Position numbers and translations under genes: made by a program. This document shows positions 9,699-18,009 of a stretch of DNA of 64,000 nt, one piece after another. The stretch is taken from assembly GCF_965224175.1 (NCBI RefSeq), contig NZ_OZ245041.1, forward strand, positions 4,774,001 through 4,838,000, in the 5' to 3' direction. The notes under the pieces are model-generated. The model was not told where the DNA came from. It worked only from the letters and a program-made list of their open reading frames with translations, and made no database searches. The DNA comes from Kordia sp965224175 (GTDB taxonomy: Bacteria > Bacteroidota > Bacteroidia > Flavobacteriales > Flavobacteriaceae). Position 1 is the first letter of the stretch. Each line of letters starts with the position of its first letter.

Positions 9699-10673
9699 AT
9701 GAATCTATATCCCTTAAAATTTCAACCAATCTACAAAGAACGCATTTGGGGCGGAAACAAATTGCAAACGCAACTTCACAAAAACATCACAGGTGAAGCT
9801 ATTGGCGAAAGCTGGGAAATCTCAGACGTAAAAGGAGAACCATCGGTTGTAGCAGAAGGAGAGTTAAAAGGAAAAACATTACAAGAACTTAGTCAAACGT
9901 TTCAAGAACAACTATTAGGAAAAAAAGTATACGATACCTTTGGGACAAAATTTCCATTACTAATCAAATATATCGATGCTAAAAGCGACTTATCTATTCA
10001 AGTACATCCAAATGATCAATTAGCAAAAGAGCGACACAATTCATTTGGGAAAACGGAAATGTGGTATGTTATGCAAGCGGATAAAGGTGCAAAACTTATG
10101 GTTGGTTTCAATCAGGAAGTAACTAAAGAAACCTATCAAGAACATCTAGAAAACAATACACTTACAGAAATTCTCAACTTTGAAGAAGTTCAAAAAGGAG
10201 ATGTATATTTTTTGCCTACGGGCAGAATTCATGCCATTGGCGGCGGAATTGTCTTAGCAGAAATTCAACAAACTTCAGATATTACCTATCGTATCTATGA
10301 CTGGAATAGAGTAGATGCGCAAGGAAACTCAAGAGAACTGCACACAGCGTTAGCTCTAGATGCAATCGATTACACATTACACGAAAACTACAAAACACAC
10401 TACAAAGAAACGCAAAACGAAGCTACCACCATTGTAAATTGTCCTTACTTTACCACAAATCTGATACCGTTCAAAGGAGAAGTTACGATAAATCATGATG
10501 ACAAAGATTCATTTGTAATTTACATGTGTGTAAAAGGGAACGTAACCTTTGAAACAGCTAACTACAAAGAAACACTTAAGTTTGGGGAAACGCTATTAGT
10601 GCCAGCTTCCATAAAAAATATAAAAATAACTACAGAAGAGACTTCTGAACTCCTAGAAGTATATATAAAATAG
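9699..10673 (+). CDS. manA: Mannose-6-phosphate isomerase, class I
   Basis: 324 residues, a cupin-type zinc enzyme that interconverts fructose-6-P and mannose-6-P for GDP-mannose and surface sugars. The metal-binding motif QVHPND, KTEMWYV, and LPTGRIHAIGGG with ITYRIYDW are all visible. It follows the QueD-like gene after 4 bp. The length fits the short bacterial type I class. Confidence 0.93.
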   Translation: MNLYPLKFQPIYKERIWGGNKLQTQLHKNITGEAIGESWEISDVKGEPSVVAEGELKGKTLQELSQTFQEQLLGKKVYDTFGTKFPLLIKYIDAKSDLSIQVHPNDQLAKERHNSFGKTEMWYVMQADKGAKLMVGFNQEVTKETYQEHLENNTLTEILNFEEVQKGDVYFLPTGRIHAIGGGIVLAEIQQTSDITYRIYDWNRVDAQGNSRELHTALALDAIDYTLHENYKTHYKETQNEATTIVNCPYFTTNLIPFKGEVTINHDDKDSFVIYMCVKGNVTFETANYKETLKFGETLLVPASIKNIKITTEETSELLEVYIK

Positions 10674-10690
10674 CACTTCGAATTTTCATT

Positions 10691-10736
10691 CGTCATTTCG
10701 AGTGACAAATCTATGATTTGTTGTATCGAGAAATGC
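10691..10736. repeat. REP-like interspersed element, copy 1 (CGTCAT..TCGAGTG..GTATCGAGA)
   Basis: Conserved flanks CGTCATTTCGAGTG and TTGTATCGAGAAATGC surround a small hairpin, ACAAATC-TAT-GATTTGT. Related copies at 16120, 62599 and 62762 keep the flanks but have different, self-complementary arms. Confidence 0.8.
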
Positions 10737-10760
10737 TTCAAAATTTGTAGTTTCTAATAA

Positions 10761-10796
10761 GTCTAACAAGTCTAACAAGTCTAACAAGTCTAACAA
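10761..10796. repeat. 9-bp tandem repeat, 4 copies
   Basis: GTCTAACAA is repeated four times without change, preceded by a degenerate TTCTAATAA. It lies between the manA stop and the terminator of the opposite-strand gene. The same TCTAACA core recurs in the 16-bp array at 62906. Confidence 0.9.
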
Positions 10797-10798
10797 AT

Positions 10799-10832
10799 CA
10801 AAAAAAAATCCCAAGCAATAAACAACTTGGGA
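10799..10832 (-). terminator. Intrinsic terminator of the 124-residue unknown gene
   Basis: TCCCAAG (10809-10815) pairs with CTTGGGA (10826-10832). Read on the minus strand the stem is followed by a long T-run (plus-strand A-run at 10799-10808). Confidence 0.85.
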
Positions 10833-10842
10833 ATCTTATAAC

Positions 10843-11217
10843 TCATGAAACTTTACGTATTGGCTTCTCTTTCAAAGGAAATCCAAAAACGGCAGTACAA
10901 ATAACCTCTTCGGTGCCTGATTTCTTCTTTGGTTTAGTTACCATAATGCGCACCATTAACTTTTTATCGTCTTGTTGGATCAATTGTGCCTGAATTGTTA
11001 AACTATCGTTTAAACGAGCGCTTTTGGTCATTTTAAACGTATAATCGACAATAGCAGGAACTTCATGAATATAAAATTCTCTAATAGGATAAGTTGCTAC
11101 AATTTGAATCTTATCAAAAAGTATATGTGGATGTAAAAATCCATTACTGTTGGTCACTTTCTTTGTGACTAAAAACTGAATATTTGTTTGTATGTTATTT
11201 TGTGCTAATGTGTTCAT
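10843..11217 (-). CDS. Unknown 124-residue cytoplasmic protein, possible hotdog-like fold
   Basis: No signal peptide or membrane segment. I do not recognise a named family. The second half (VDYTFKMTKSARLNDSLTI, then a strand, then VICTAVFGFPLKEK) has a spacing that resembles hotdog-fold thioesterase-like proteins, but the catalytic motif cannot be placed. The C-terminus is basic. A 40-residue ORF on the same strand ends 12 bp upstream and may share its transcript; a clear terminator follows. Confidence 0.6.
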   Translation of the reverse strand: MNTLAQNNIQTNIQFLVTKKVTNSNGFLHPHILFDKIQIVATYPIREFYIHEVPAIVDYTFKMTKSARLNDSLTIQAQLIQQDDKKLMVRIMVTKPKKKSGTEEVICTAVFGFPLKEKPIRKVS

Positions 11218-11229
11218 AATATTAAAAAT

Positions 11230-11352
11230 TTAAGGATGTATCAAAAGAGGTATTGGTTCATTCGGCGCAAAGGAATCTTTAGATCCAAAATAGGGAGTAA
11301 AGCAGTGAAACTTCATGATCATCTCTTTGATAAAATTTAATGTGTATTTCAT
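11230..11352 (-). CDS. Small unknown ORF, 40 residues
   Basis: ATG at 11352 and TAA at 11230. The translation starts MKYTLNFIKEMIMKFHC and ends EPIPLLIHP. It lies 12 bp upstream of the 124-residue gene on the same strand, so it may be a co-transcribed small protein or leader peptide. There is no homology evidence, and codon use in so short an ORF is not informative. Confidence 0.35.
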   Translation of the reverse strand: MKYTLNFIKEMIMKFHCFTPYFGSKDSFAPNEPIPLLIHP

Positions 11353-11380
11353 AATAATTGGTTTTAAAAATGTATGTTAT

Positions 11381-11414
11381 AAAAATAAAAAAGGTGCTTT
11401 GAAAAAAGCACCTT
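11381..11414 (-). terminator. Intrinsic terminator, minus strand
   Basis: AAGGTGC (11391-11397) pairs with GCACCTT (11408-11414). The plus-strand A-rich run at 11381-11390 gives a T-run on the minus strand. It closes the short transcript carrying the 41-residue ORF. Confidence 0.75.
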
Positions 11415-11446
11415 ATAAGTTTATGATATAGATATAGAATTGTTAA

Positions 11447-11572
11447 CTAATACTTACGTTGATGCTTGCGATACGAGCGTTTCATATTCGACACAGGAAT
11501 ACAAATCATAGCACGTTTGATTTTCGTGTTACAATTCATTAATAAGCGATATAACTGTACAATTGCGTTCAT
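11447..11572 (-). CDS. Small basic ORF, 41 residues
   Basis: ATG at 11572 and TAG at 11447. The peptide is strongly basic, with the C-terminus SNMKRSYRKHQRKY. A minus-strand terminator follows 33 bp downstream, so the ORF appears to sit alone in its own transcript, which favours a real gene. No family recognised. The high Arg/Lys content suggests nucleic-acid or membrane contact, but that is only inference. Confidence 0.45.
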   Translation of the reverse strand: MNAIVQLYRLLMNCNTKIKRAMICIPVSNMKRSYRKHQRKY

Positions 11573-11674
11573 CAATGTAAAACTAGAAAAATAAAATTAG
11601 ACCTTGTAATATTTGTGTTATTTATAACAAATTATATACCATTTTAGTTTAAATTTGCAAAAAAATAATAAATC

Positions 11675-11941
11675 ATGTCAAATAAAAGAGATTTAAAGAA
11701 GGACTTAAACTACGTTTTTGGAGATATCATTGACGCGGCTTTAATATGGCAAATTGCTAACCCTCAAGAAGATGCAGCAAAGAGTGAAGCAATCATTGAT
11801 GAGTCTATCAAAAGCTTTGATGAATTGATAGCTGAAGCGAACAAAAGAGGCGTTGAAAATGCAAAGGCTCACTTCAAAGGAATTAGACAATCTTTAGAGA
11901 CAAAAGCAACAGATTTAGTAGCAAAAATCAATAGTCTTTAA
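11675..11941 (+). CDS. Small conserved-type unknown protein, 88 residues
   Basis: A soluble, charged and apparently all-helical protein (MSNKRDLKKDLNYVFGDII, then long amphipathic helices to VAKINSL). No signal peptide or catalytic motif. A -7 element TAAATTTG (11650-11657) lies 17 bp before the ATG, supporting the start and separate transcription. The tRNA-Thr gene follows 57 bp after the stop, with its own promoter. I recall proteins like it in other Flavobacteriaceae, all without assigned function. Confidence 0.75.
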   Translation: MSNKRDLKKDLNYVFGDIIDAALIWQIANPQEDAAKSEAIIDESIKSFDELIAEANKRGVENAKAHFKGIRQSLETKATDLVAKINSL

Positions 11942-11957
11942 AAAAATAAAAAAAAGG

Positions 11958-11988
11958 TTTGCAAAAAATAAAAAGCTTTTTATATTTG
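11958..11988 (+). promoter_or_regulatory. Bacteroidota-type promoter for tRNA-Thr
   Basis: TTTG (11958-11961), a 19-bp spacer and TATATTTG (11981-11988) match the -33/-7 consensus TTTG-N19-TAnnTTTG exactly. It ends 10 bp before the mature tRNA start. Confidence 0.85.
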
Positions 11989-11998
11989 CAACCGCTTT

Positions 11999-12072
11999 GC
12001 CGATGTAGCTCAGCTGGCTAGAGCAGCTGATTTGTAATCAGCAGGTCGTGGGTTCGAGTCCCTCCATCGGCT
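11999..12072 (+). tRNA. tRNA-Thr (anticodon TGT)
   Basis: A 74-nt cloverleaf. The acceptor arms GCCGATG and CATCGGC pair fully, the D-arm GCTCAGCTGGCTAGAGC is typical, and the anticodon stem GCTGA/TCAGC holds loop TTTGTAA with anticodon TGT. The T-loop is TTCGAGT, and its stem GTGGG/CCCTC holds one T-T mismatch. No CCA is encoded. Confidence 0.95.
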
Positions 12073-12080
12073 CAAAGTAA

Positions 12081-12110
12081 AAAGCTCCTTTTTAAAAGGA
12101 GCTTTTTTTA
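12081..12110 (+). terminator. Intrinsic terminator of tRNA-Thr
   Basis: AAAGCTCCTTTT and AAAAGGAGCTTT form the stem, followed by a T-run, starting 9 bp after the tRNA. Confidence 0.88.
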
Positions 12111-12194
12111 TACCTAAAATCAAGATGTATTTACAAACGATATTAATTCATGAAGAGTTCATAATCAGTAACTAATAATGAATAATTCATAACG

Positions 12195-12235
12195 AAAAGC
12201 GAAGATGATTCCTTGTAAATCATCTTCGCTTTTTC
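12195..12235. terminator. Bidirectional terminator
   Basis: AAAAGCGAAGATGATT and AATCATCTTCGCTTTT form a 16-bp stem with T-runs in both directions. It lies 23 bp past the stop of the minus-strand M56 gene and probably serves it. Confidence 0.75.
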
Positions 12236-12257
12236 AGTATACTCTTTATTTTTTTTA

Positions 12258-14030
12258 TTATTCAGCTATAAAAACTCCTTTATAAACTCCTTCTGATATA
12301 GCGAGATATTCTTCTGTTGTTTTTAGTTCCTGGCGGTCTTTGCCAAACAATTCTTGTGAGCGTACATCATATATTTTTTCAAAACCTTGAAAAACATCTG
12401 CAAGATTTGTTAAATATTTTTCAAATGAATCGTTGTCATTGTATGTGATACTGATTAAATAAGCAATTGATTTTTTATCAACATGCTTTTTTACGAATTG
12501 GTATACTTCTTCTTTATAATCTATTCCAGAAGCACTCAAGTTCAGCTGAAGATACTCAATACCATTTAGTGTTGCTACATTGCCTTCTATTGTGGCATTT
12601 GTCAAATCAATTCGTACAGGTAAAGTATCATCATGAGAAGGATTTGCCCAATACATCGGAGGAACTAAAAATGGCTGAATCATTTGTTTTCCAGAAGCAG
12701 TCTCTCCATAATACAATATTTTTCTTCGATCTAATCTTCTAAGTTCAGTATGAAATTCTCGAACCTTTTTCATTTTCTGATTTCCATCTATTCTTAACCG
12801 CACTGGAAAATGCTGTCCAGATAAGGCTTTTTTAGGTGTAGATGCTGCAGAAGCAGTACTATCTGTTCTTGCCCGAAAGTAGATATGCATATCTATCAAT
12901 TCTTTTTCAAGAGCAGCGGGAAGCTCACTAATTTTAGAAGGTTTTCCGTTAATAGATAGTATATCATTTGAAATAACAAATTTTGTTCTAGGAAGTATAT
13001 TGCCAGTATCAGCTGCTTTATCCTCCATATACTTTTTCCAAACGCCTTCTGCTATGACTGAAGCTTCTTCTTTTTTGTCTTCTGTCACAGAATTACACTG
13101 AAATAATAATAAACTAAATAAAATAGCACAAGTAATAGTTAACGCTACTTTTAATTTGCCTTTAAATCCTGATCTTTTATTTTTCATCATGGTTATTCTC
13201 TTTTTTATAAATGATAAATTAAAATTGTGTACCAACCCGTATGAGTTGTTGCTAACTAATTGACTCAAAAGTAAGGTCTGGTAATCAACTAAGGAATAAC
13301 CTGCTTTAATTATTTTCTTATCTGCTATATATTCATGTATTGTTTTTAAAGAGTTAATAAGCATCCAAATCAATGGATTAAACCAAAGAAAAGCTGCTAA
13401 AAATTGTATAAAAATTAAATCAACAGAATGTTTCTGTTCAATATGCGCTTTTTCATGCGTAATAATCTGATTGAGTTCTAGAGTTTCGGTAATACCTTCA
13501 TAAACAAAAGCATACTTCAAAAATGAAAATGGTGCAATTGGACGCGCAACCTTCACAACAGTTACGTCATCAATTTGCGTTTTTGGATACATCAAAATCA
13601 TTTTCCGAAGCTTTCTAAGACTCCAAAAGAGTTTAGACAAACAGAATAAAATTCCTATGACATAAATGCTAATTATAAACTTCAATAAAATAGTTGTCCA
13701 ATCAATAGAAGCTGACTCAATCACTGTAGTTTTAGGATCTTTTGTTGAAACTGGAACTTGAGAAACATCATATTCCCATGTTTGCGCACTTTCGTAATAA
13801 GATGATCTAAACTTACTAAACTCTTCAACAGAATTGTCTATTACAGCTATTTTACCTTGGCTAAAATCAAAACTCATAGAAGGCAATAACAATGAAAAAA
13901 CAACGATTCCCAAAAGGAAAAAACGATTAAGGTTAAAAAAAGTCTCCTTCTTCATTACTAGAACAAAGAGTCCATAAAATACAGCTAATATGACACTAGA
14001 CTCTAATAAATAGATAAGAAGCTTAATCAT
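12258..14030 (-). CDS. M56 family (BlaR1/MecR1-type) sensor metallopeptidase
   Basis: 590 residues. Membrane helices lie near 5-25, 35-52, 112-132 and 288-306. The zinc site HEKAH (192-196) sits in ITHEKAHIEQKHSVDLIF, followed by FNPLIWMLI and HEYIADKKI as in BlaR1. The large C-terminal part (about 310-590) should face outward and is not a penicillin-binding domain that I can recognise, so the signal sensed is unknown. It overlaps the upstream BlaI-type gene by 8 bp, so the two are translationally coupled. Known relatives relay an external signal by inactivating BlaI. Confidence 0.93.
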   Translation of the reverse strand: MIKLLIYLLESSVILAVFYGLFVLVMKKETFFNLNRFFLLGIVVFSLLLPSMSFDFSQGKIAVIDNSVEEFSKFRSSYYESAQTWEYDVSQVPVSTKDPKTTVIESASIDWTTILLKFIISIYVIGILFCLSKLFWSLRKLRKMILMYPKTQIDDVTVVKVARPIAPFSFLKYAFVYEGITETLELNQIITHEKAHIEQKHSVDLIFIQFLAAFLWFNPLIWMLINSLKTIHEYIADKKIIKAGYSLVDYQTLLLSQLVSNNSYGLVHNFNLSFIKKRITMMKNKRSGFKGKLKVALTITCAILFSLLLFQCNSVTEDKKEEASVIAEGVWKKYMEDKAADTGNILPRTKFVISNDILSINGKPSKISELPAALEKELIDMHIYFRARTDSTASAASTPKKALSGQHFPVRLRIDGNQKMKKVREFHTELRRLDRRKILYYGETASGKQMIQPFLVPPMYWANPSHDDTLPVRIDLTNATIEGNVATLNGIEYLQLNLSASGIDYKEEVYQFVKKHVDKKSIAYLISITYNDNDSFEKYLTNLADVFQGFEKIYDVRSQELFGKDRQELKTTEEYLAISEGVYKGVFIAE

Positions 14031-14397
14031 TTTTTTTAGCTTTTAATGCTTCCAACATTCTCATTGCTTCATCTAATTCCTTCTCATCAAGCTTTTTACT
14101 TTCCGTAAAAAAATTAACTACTTGCGAAAGAGAATTATTATAATAATCAGTTACTAAACGCTTCATCTGTCCTTTACTATATTCCTCCTTACTAATCAAT
14201 GGATAATATTGGTGCGAGTTCCCGTAAGCTTTATAACCTACAATTTCTTTTTGAACAAGCACTCTCACAATCGTTGATACTGAATTGTAAAGAGGTTTTG
14301 GATTAGGATATTGTTCAATGATATCTTTAATAAAACCTTTGTCAATAGTCCAGAGAATCTTCATTATTTTCTCTTCTGCCTTAGTTAATGTGATCAT
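14023..14397 (-). CDS. BlaI/MecI/CopY family transcriptional repressor
   Basis: 124 residues with the family's winged-helix N-terminus (LTKAEEKIMKILWTIDKGF, then YNSVSTIVRVLVQKEIVGY) and a helical dimerisation tail. It is the first gene of the operon with the M56 sensor. Four near-identical 20-bp-spaced repeats directly upstream (14438-14513) are the probable operator, so the operon is likely self-repressed until the sensor is triggered. Confidence 0.93.
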   Translation of the reverse strand: MITLTKAEEKIMKILWTIDKGFIKDIIEQYPNPKPLYNSVSTIVRVLVQKEIVGYKAYGNSHQYYPLISKEEYSKGQMKRLVTDYYNNSLSQVVNFFTESKKLDEKELDEAMRMLEALKAKKND

Positions 14398-14437
14398 TAC
14401 TTTATGAGTTTATAATTAATTAGCAATACAATTATAC

Positions 14438-14513
14438 AACTTAATTTTAAGTTAACAAACTTATTTTTACGTTATTTAACTTGGTTTTAAGTTTAACTAT
14501 TTAATTTTAAGTT
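14438..14513. promoter_or_regulatory. Four-copy, 20-bp-phased operator array upstream of the BlaI-type operon
   Basis: The boxes TTAATTTTAAGTT (14441), TTATTTTTACGTT (14461), TTGGTTTTAAGTT (14481) and TTAATTTTAAGTT (14501) start exactly 20 bp apart, about two helical turns. The first is part of the inverted repeat AACTTAA-TT-TTAAGTT (14438-14453). Dyads of this sort are typical of BlaI/MecI operators. The array lies between the repressor start (14397) and the divergent helicase gene. Confidence 0.75.
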
Positions 14514-14724
14514 GAACTTGCATTGTACTATCAAAATAAAATTCTGGATAGCGATAACCATTTTACACTAAGGAGATTATATTTTTTAAAGTTTAATGAG
14601 AACCTTAAAAAAGGCGAATACAACGATCGTGTATTTCAGAACCATAGTTTTTTTAAAATATAGCAGCATAAAACGAAGCTTCCTGTATCTTTGTGCAAAA
14701 TTGTTTTTAAAAAACTTTAGCTGC

Positions 14725-15960
14725 ATGAACTTCAAAGAACTAAAACTCAATAAACCTATCGTACGCGCTTTATTTGAAAAAGGCTACTCAGAACCAACTT
14801 TAGTTCAAGAACGTGCTATTCCGGTGATATTACACAAAAAAGATATCATTGTCTCTGCACAAACGGGAACAGGAAAAACAGCTGCATATGCATTGCCTAT
14901 TCTGCAATTGTTATTTGACAAGCAAGATGCGCCCAAAAAAGGAAAAAAAATAAAAGCGCTCATCGTTTGTCCTACGCGGGAATTAGCCATTCAAATTGAA
15001 GAAAACTTCAAAACCTATAGTACATATACAAACTTACGAACAGGCGTTATTTTTGGTGGTGCTTCGATAGAACCACAAAAAGACATGCTAAAAAAAGGTG
15101 TAGACATTTTAGTCGCTACGCCAGGACGATTGCTAGATTTGCACAAACAAGATGTTGTCAATTTAGACTATATAGAAACCTTAGTACTAGATGAAGCCGA
15201 TTTAATGTTAGATATGGGATTCATCGATGATGTCAAAAAAATAGAACGTTTATGTCCTGATGGAAAGCAAATTTTATTGTTTTCGGCAACAATGCCTTAC
15301 AAAGTAGAGCATTTAGCAAACGCTATTTTAAAAGCACCAGAATATGTAGAAGTTTCGCCAACCTCATCAGCGGCAAAAGGAGTAAATCAGGTATTGTATT
15401 ATGTGCCAAAACCAAAAAAGATTGAACTGTGTTTACATTTACTCAGAAATAACATCAAAGGAAGTGTCATCATTTTCAGGCGAACTAAATATGGTGTAGA
15501 TAAGCTCGAAAAAACGTTGCTAAGAAATAACTATACAGCTGTTAGTATTCATGGAGACAAAGCGCAAAGTTTACGACAAGAAGCACTAAATACATTCAAA
15601 AAGGGAGAAGCAAGAGTCTTTATTGCAACAGATGTTGCTGCACGAGGAATAGATATCAAAAATGTAGATGTAGTTATTAACTTTGACATTCCAAATGTAT
15701 CAGAAACCTATGTGCATAGAATAGGAAGAACTGCAAGAGCAGGCGCTTCAGGAATGGCATTATCTTTCTGTTCAGCAGATGAAAAAGAATACATCAAAGA
15801 TATTCAACAACTCATCAATACAGCAATTCATGTAGAAGAAGAACATCCATATCCGTTAGATCCAAAGGCAAAACCACAAGTTCACAAAAAGAAAGGTAGC
15901 AAATACAAAAAAGGACGTAAATCGGAAGCTTCTAAAAAGAAGAAAAAACGCTGGTACTAA
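14725..15960 (+). CDS. DEAD-box ATP-dependent RNA helicase
   Basis: 411 residues from the ATG at 14725. An upstream ATG at 14596 is in frame, but the added N-terminus is unlike the family and contains a -7 element TATCTTTG (14686-14693), so I choose the later start. Motifs in order: Q-motif region PTLVQERAIP, Walker A AQTGTGKT, PTRELA, ATPGR, DEAD, SAT, FRRTK, TDVAARGID and HRIGRTAR. The tail is strongly basic (KKKGSKYKKGRK to the end), typical of RhlE-like helicases that act in rRNA or mRNA remodelling. Confidence 0.93.
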   Translation: MNFKELKLNKPIVRALFEKGYSEPTLVQERAIPVILHKKDIIVSAQTGTGKTAAYALPILQLLFDKQDAPKKGKKIKALIVCPTRELAIQIEENFKTYSTYTNLRTGVIFGGASIEPQKDMLKKGVDILVATPGRLLDLHKQDVVNLDYIETLVLDEADLMLDMGFIDDVKKIERLCPDGKQILLFSATMPYKVEHLANAILKAPEYVEVSPTSSAAKGVNQVLYYVPKPKKIELCLHLLRNNIKGSVIIFRRTKYGVDKLEKTLLRNNYTAVSIHGDKAQSLRQEALNTFKKGEARVFIATDVAARGIDIKNVDVVINFDIPNVSETYVHRIGRTARAGASGMALSFCSADEKEYIKDIQQLINTAIHVEEEHPYPLDPKAKPQVHKKKGSKYKKGRKSEASKKKKKRWY

Positions 15961-16299
15961 TTGATTTGAAATTATAAACGTTGCATTCTAAATTTTAAAT
16001 ATAAAACGTTTAGAATAGCTAGTTTTTATCAAGAATTCACGAATATTTCTTTTGTATCTGATTGTTTTAAAAAAGTAATTGGCACATCGCTACATTTTCA
16101 AATTAACACATTAATCACACGTCACTTCGAGTGGCGAATCTCCGATTCGTTGTATCGAGAAGTACTCTGAAACTTCAGCGTTAAAAATTAACGGTTGTTG
16201 ATTTTAGAACTTCCTTACCTCAAAACTTGTCACATTGAGCACAGTTGAAAAGCAAAACCTAAAATTTCCTTATCTTTCATATTCTTTAAAAAAGAATGT
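15961..16299. other. Intergenic region, no gene seen
   Basis: 339 bp of AT-rich sequence between the helicase and the NAGPA-like gene. It contains one REP-like element at 16120-16164. I see no ORF, tRNA or clear terminator. Confidence 0.6.
16120..16164. repeat. REP-like interspersed element, copy 2
   Basis: CGTCACTTCGAGTG and TTGTATCGAGAAGTAC flank the hairpin CGAATC-TCC-GATTCG. The flanks match copy 1 at 10691, while the arms differ but still pair. Confidence 0.8.
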
Positions 16300-17043
16300 A
16301 TGATTTTAAAAAAACTATTTTTTAGCTCTCGCTTGATATTACTCGTATTCTTTTTAAGTTTCTGTGCTAAAGAAGAGTCAAAAGAACAACGTGATACGCC
16401 TAGAATAGTAGCTTTTGAAGTCAATCCAAAAAAAGAGCAAGTAGATTTTTATTGGAAAAACGCGCAAGGTCAAATCTATGGAAATGCTAAAAACTTAAAA
16501 ACACAACTTCAAAAAGAAAACAAAAAATTAGTCTTCGCAATGAATGGCGGTATGTACAAAAAAGATCAATCGCCGTTGGGTTTATACATTGAAAATGAAA
16601 AAATAGTATCTTCATTGGTGACCAGAGAAAAAGCTTATGGTAATTTTTATTTACAGCCTAATGGAGTCTTTTATATCAACAAAGAGAACAATCCAGTAAT
16701 TTGTACGACAAAAGCATTTAAAAGCACAAAAAATGTCAAATATGCGACACAATCTGGACCAATGTTGGTGATTGATGGAAAGTTACACAATAAATTCACC
16801 AAAGGATCTAAAAGTGTGCACATTCGAAATGGAGTAGGCGTGTTGCCAAATGGAAATTTATTATTTGCGATGAGTAAAGAAAGAATTAATTTCTATGACT
16901 TTGCTAGTTTTTTCAAAGAAAATGGTTGCAAAAACGCCTTATATCTTGATGGGTTTGTCTCTAGAACCTATTTACCTTCAAAGAATTATAAGCAAGAAGA
17001 TGGAAATTTTGGAGTGATGATTGGAGTTGTAAAAACAAACTAA
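16300..17043 (+). CDS. Phosphodiester glycosidase (NAGPA/DUF2233) family lipoprotein
   Basis: 247 residues with a lipoprotein signal (hydrophobic stretch, then SFCAKEE). The domain shows family features: VFAMNGGMYKKDQSPLGLYIE, FYLQPNGVFYI, ATQSGPMLVIDGKLH, NGVGVLPNGNLLFAMS and ALYLDGFVSRTYLP. Relatives hydrolyse sugar-phosphodiester bonds in cell-surface or uncovering reactions. The natural substrate here is unknown. Expected location is the periplasm or outer-membrane inner face. Confidence 0.85.
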   Translation: MILKKLFFSSRLILLVFFLSFCAKEESKEQRDTPRIVAFEVNPKKEQVDFYWKNAQGQIYGNAKNLKTQLQKENKKLVFAMNGGMYKKDQSPLGLYIENEKIVSSLVTREKAYGNFYLQPNGVFYINKENNPVICTTKAFKSTKNVKYATQSGPMLVIDGKLHNKFTKGSKSVHIRNGVGVLPNGNLLFAMSKERINFYDFASFFKENGCKNALYLDGFVSRTYLPSKNYKQEDGNFGVMIGVVKTN

Positions 17044-17178
17044 GTATGACTGGAACTTACAAACATTAGAAATAAACAACGTAAAATAAATTTTGGTGTA
17101 ATTCTTGGTGCGATACAAACGAATAAATCTATTTTCAGAAGAAATATTTAGACATTATAACCAATTAAACACCAAAAA

Positions 17179-17883
17179 ATGAAAACCTACTTCTTACTTC
17201 TATTAGGCTTTGTTTTACTGACGAGTTGCGAAAGCAAACCTAAACCATCTGTACAAGGACTTTGGCAAGTTACTACTGTTACTGCTGGTGAAAACGAAAT
17301 GACACCAAATGCACGTTGGGTACGATTTCATTCAAATTTTACACAAGAATCAGGAAATGGTTGGTTTCAACATTCTATAGGAACATGGAATTTGAATGAA
17401 ACTACCAAAGAATTATCAATTGTCAATTCCAACGGATTGAAAGACTCCAATGATCCATTCAAAATAACGATCCATGAAAATATCATGACTTGGAGTAGAG
17501 AAGAAGAAGGGCAAGCACTTACGGTTCATTTAAAAAGAATAGAAACACTTCCCACAACTTATGGAGATCAATTATTAGGTTTATGGAAACTTGAAAACGC
17601 AGTGGGAAAAGGAGATTATTTCGATAGTTCAAAAATAGCAAATGCATCTTTTTACTTAGGATGGGACAAACGTTTTCTAATACAAACGGGGAAAACTAGA
17701 ATTCGCGGTATTTACAATGTACACGGACACAAACCAGAAGTACAACTCATACCATATAATGAAGAAAAAAGTCATAGTTTTTGGAATATTCAGTTTGAAG
17801 AAAACAGCATTACATTAAAACTTTTAAATTCAGATAGTTTAGTAATGAGAACATTCAAAAGAATTCATGAATTCCCAAAATAG
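17179..17883 (+). CDS. Lipocalin-like lipoprotein with two beta domains
   Basis: 234 residues with a lipobox at Cys17 (LTSCESK). Two similar segments begin with a lipocalin-type GxW motif: QGLWQVTTV (about 26) and LGLWKLENA (about 133). This suggests an internal duplication. It is exported and lipid-anchored; ligand unknown. It stands alone, with 135 bp upstream and 126 bp downstream before the next genes. Confidence 0.7.
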   Translation: MKTYFLLLLGFVLLTSCESKPKPSVQGLWQVTTVTAGENEMTPNARWVRFHSNFTQESGNGWFQHSIGTWNLNETTKELSIVNSNGLKDSNDPFKITIHENIMTWSREEEGQALTVHLKRIETLPTTYGDQLLGLWKLENAVGKGDYFDSSKIANASFYLGWDKRFLIQTGKTRIRGIYNVHGHKPEVQLIPYNEEKSHSFWNIQFEENSITLKLLNSDSLVMRTFKRIHEFPK

Positions 17884-18009
17884 AAACAATTCAACGGTAA
17901 TTTTAATATACTTATCGGAGTTATGTGATCTGTAAAGTAACTTTTTTTAAAACCTTTTAAATATGTTGTATCTTACAGTCAGAAAATAATAATCTAAATA
18001 AATTCAATA

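Noticed and set aside
14596..14724. N-terminal extension of the DEAD-box helicase
   Set aside because: It includes a -7 promoter element, and the residues do not fit the family; the ATG at 14725 is preferred.
16079..16096. A second sigma-54 promoter (TTGGCACATCG)
   Set aside because: The -12 GC element is missing at the required spacing.
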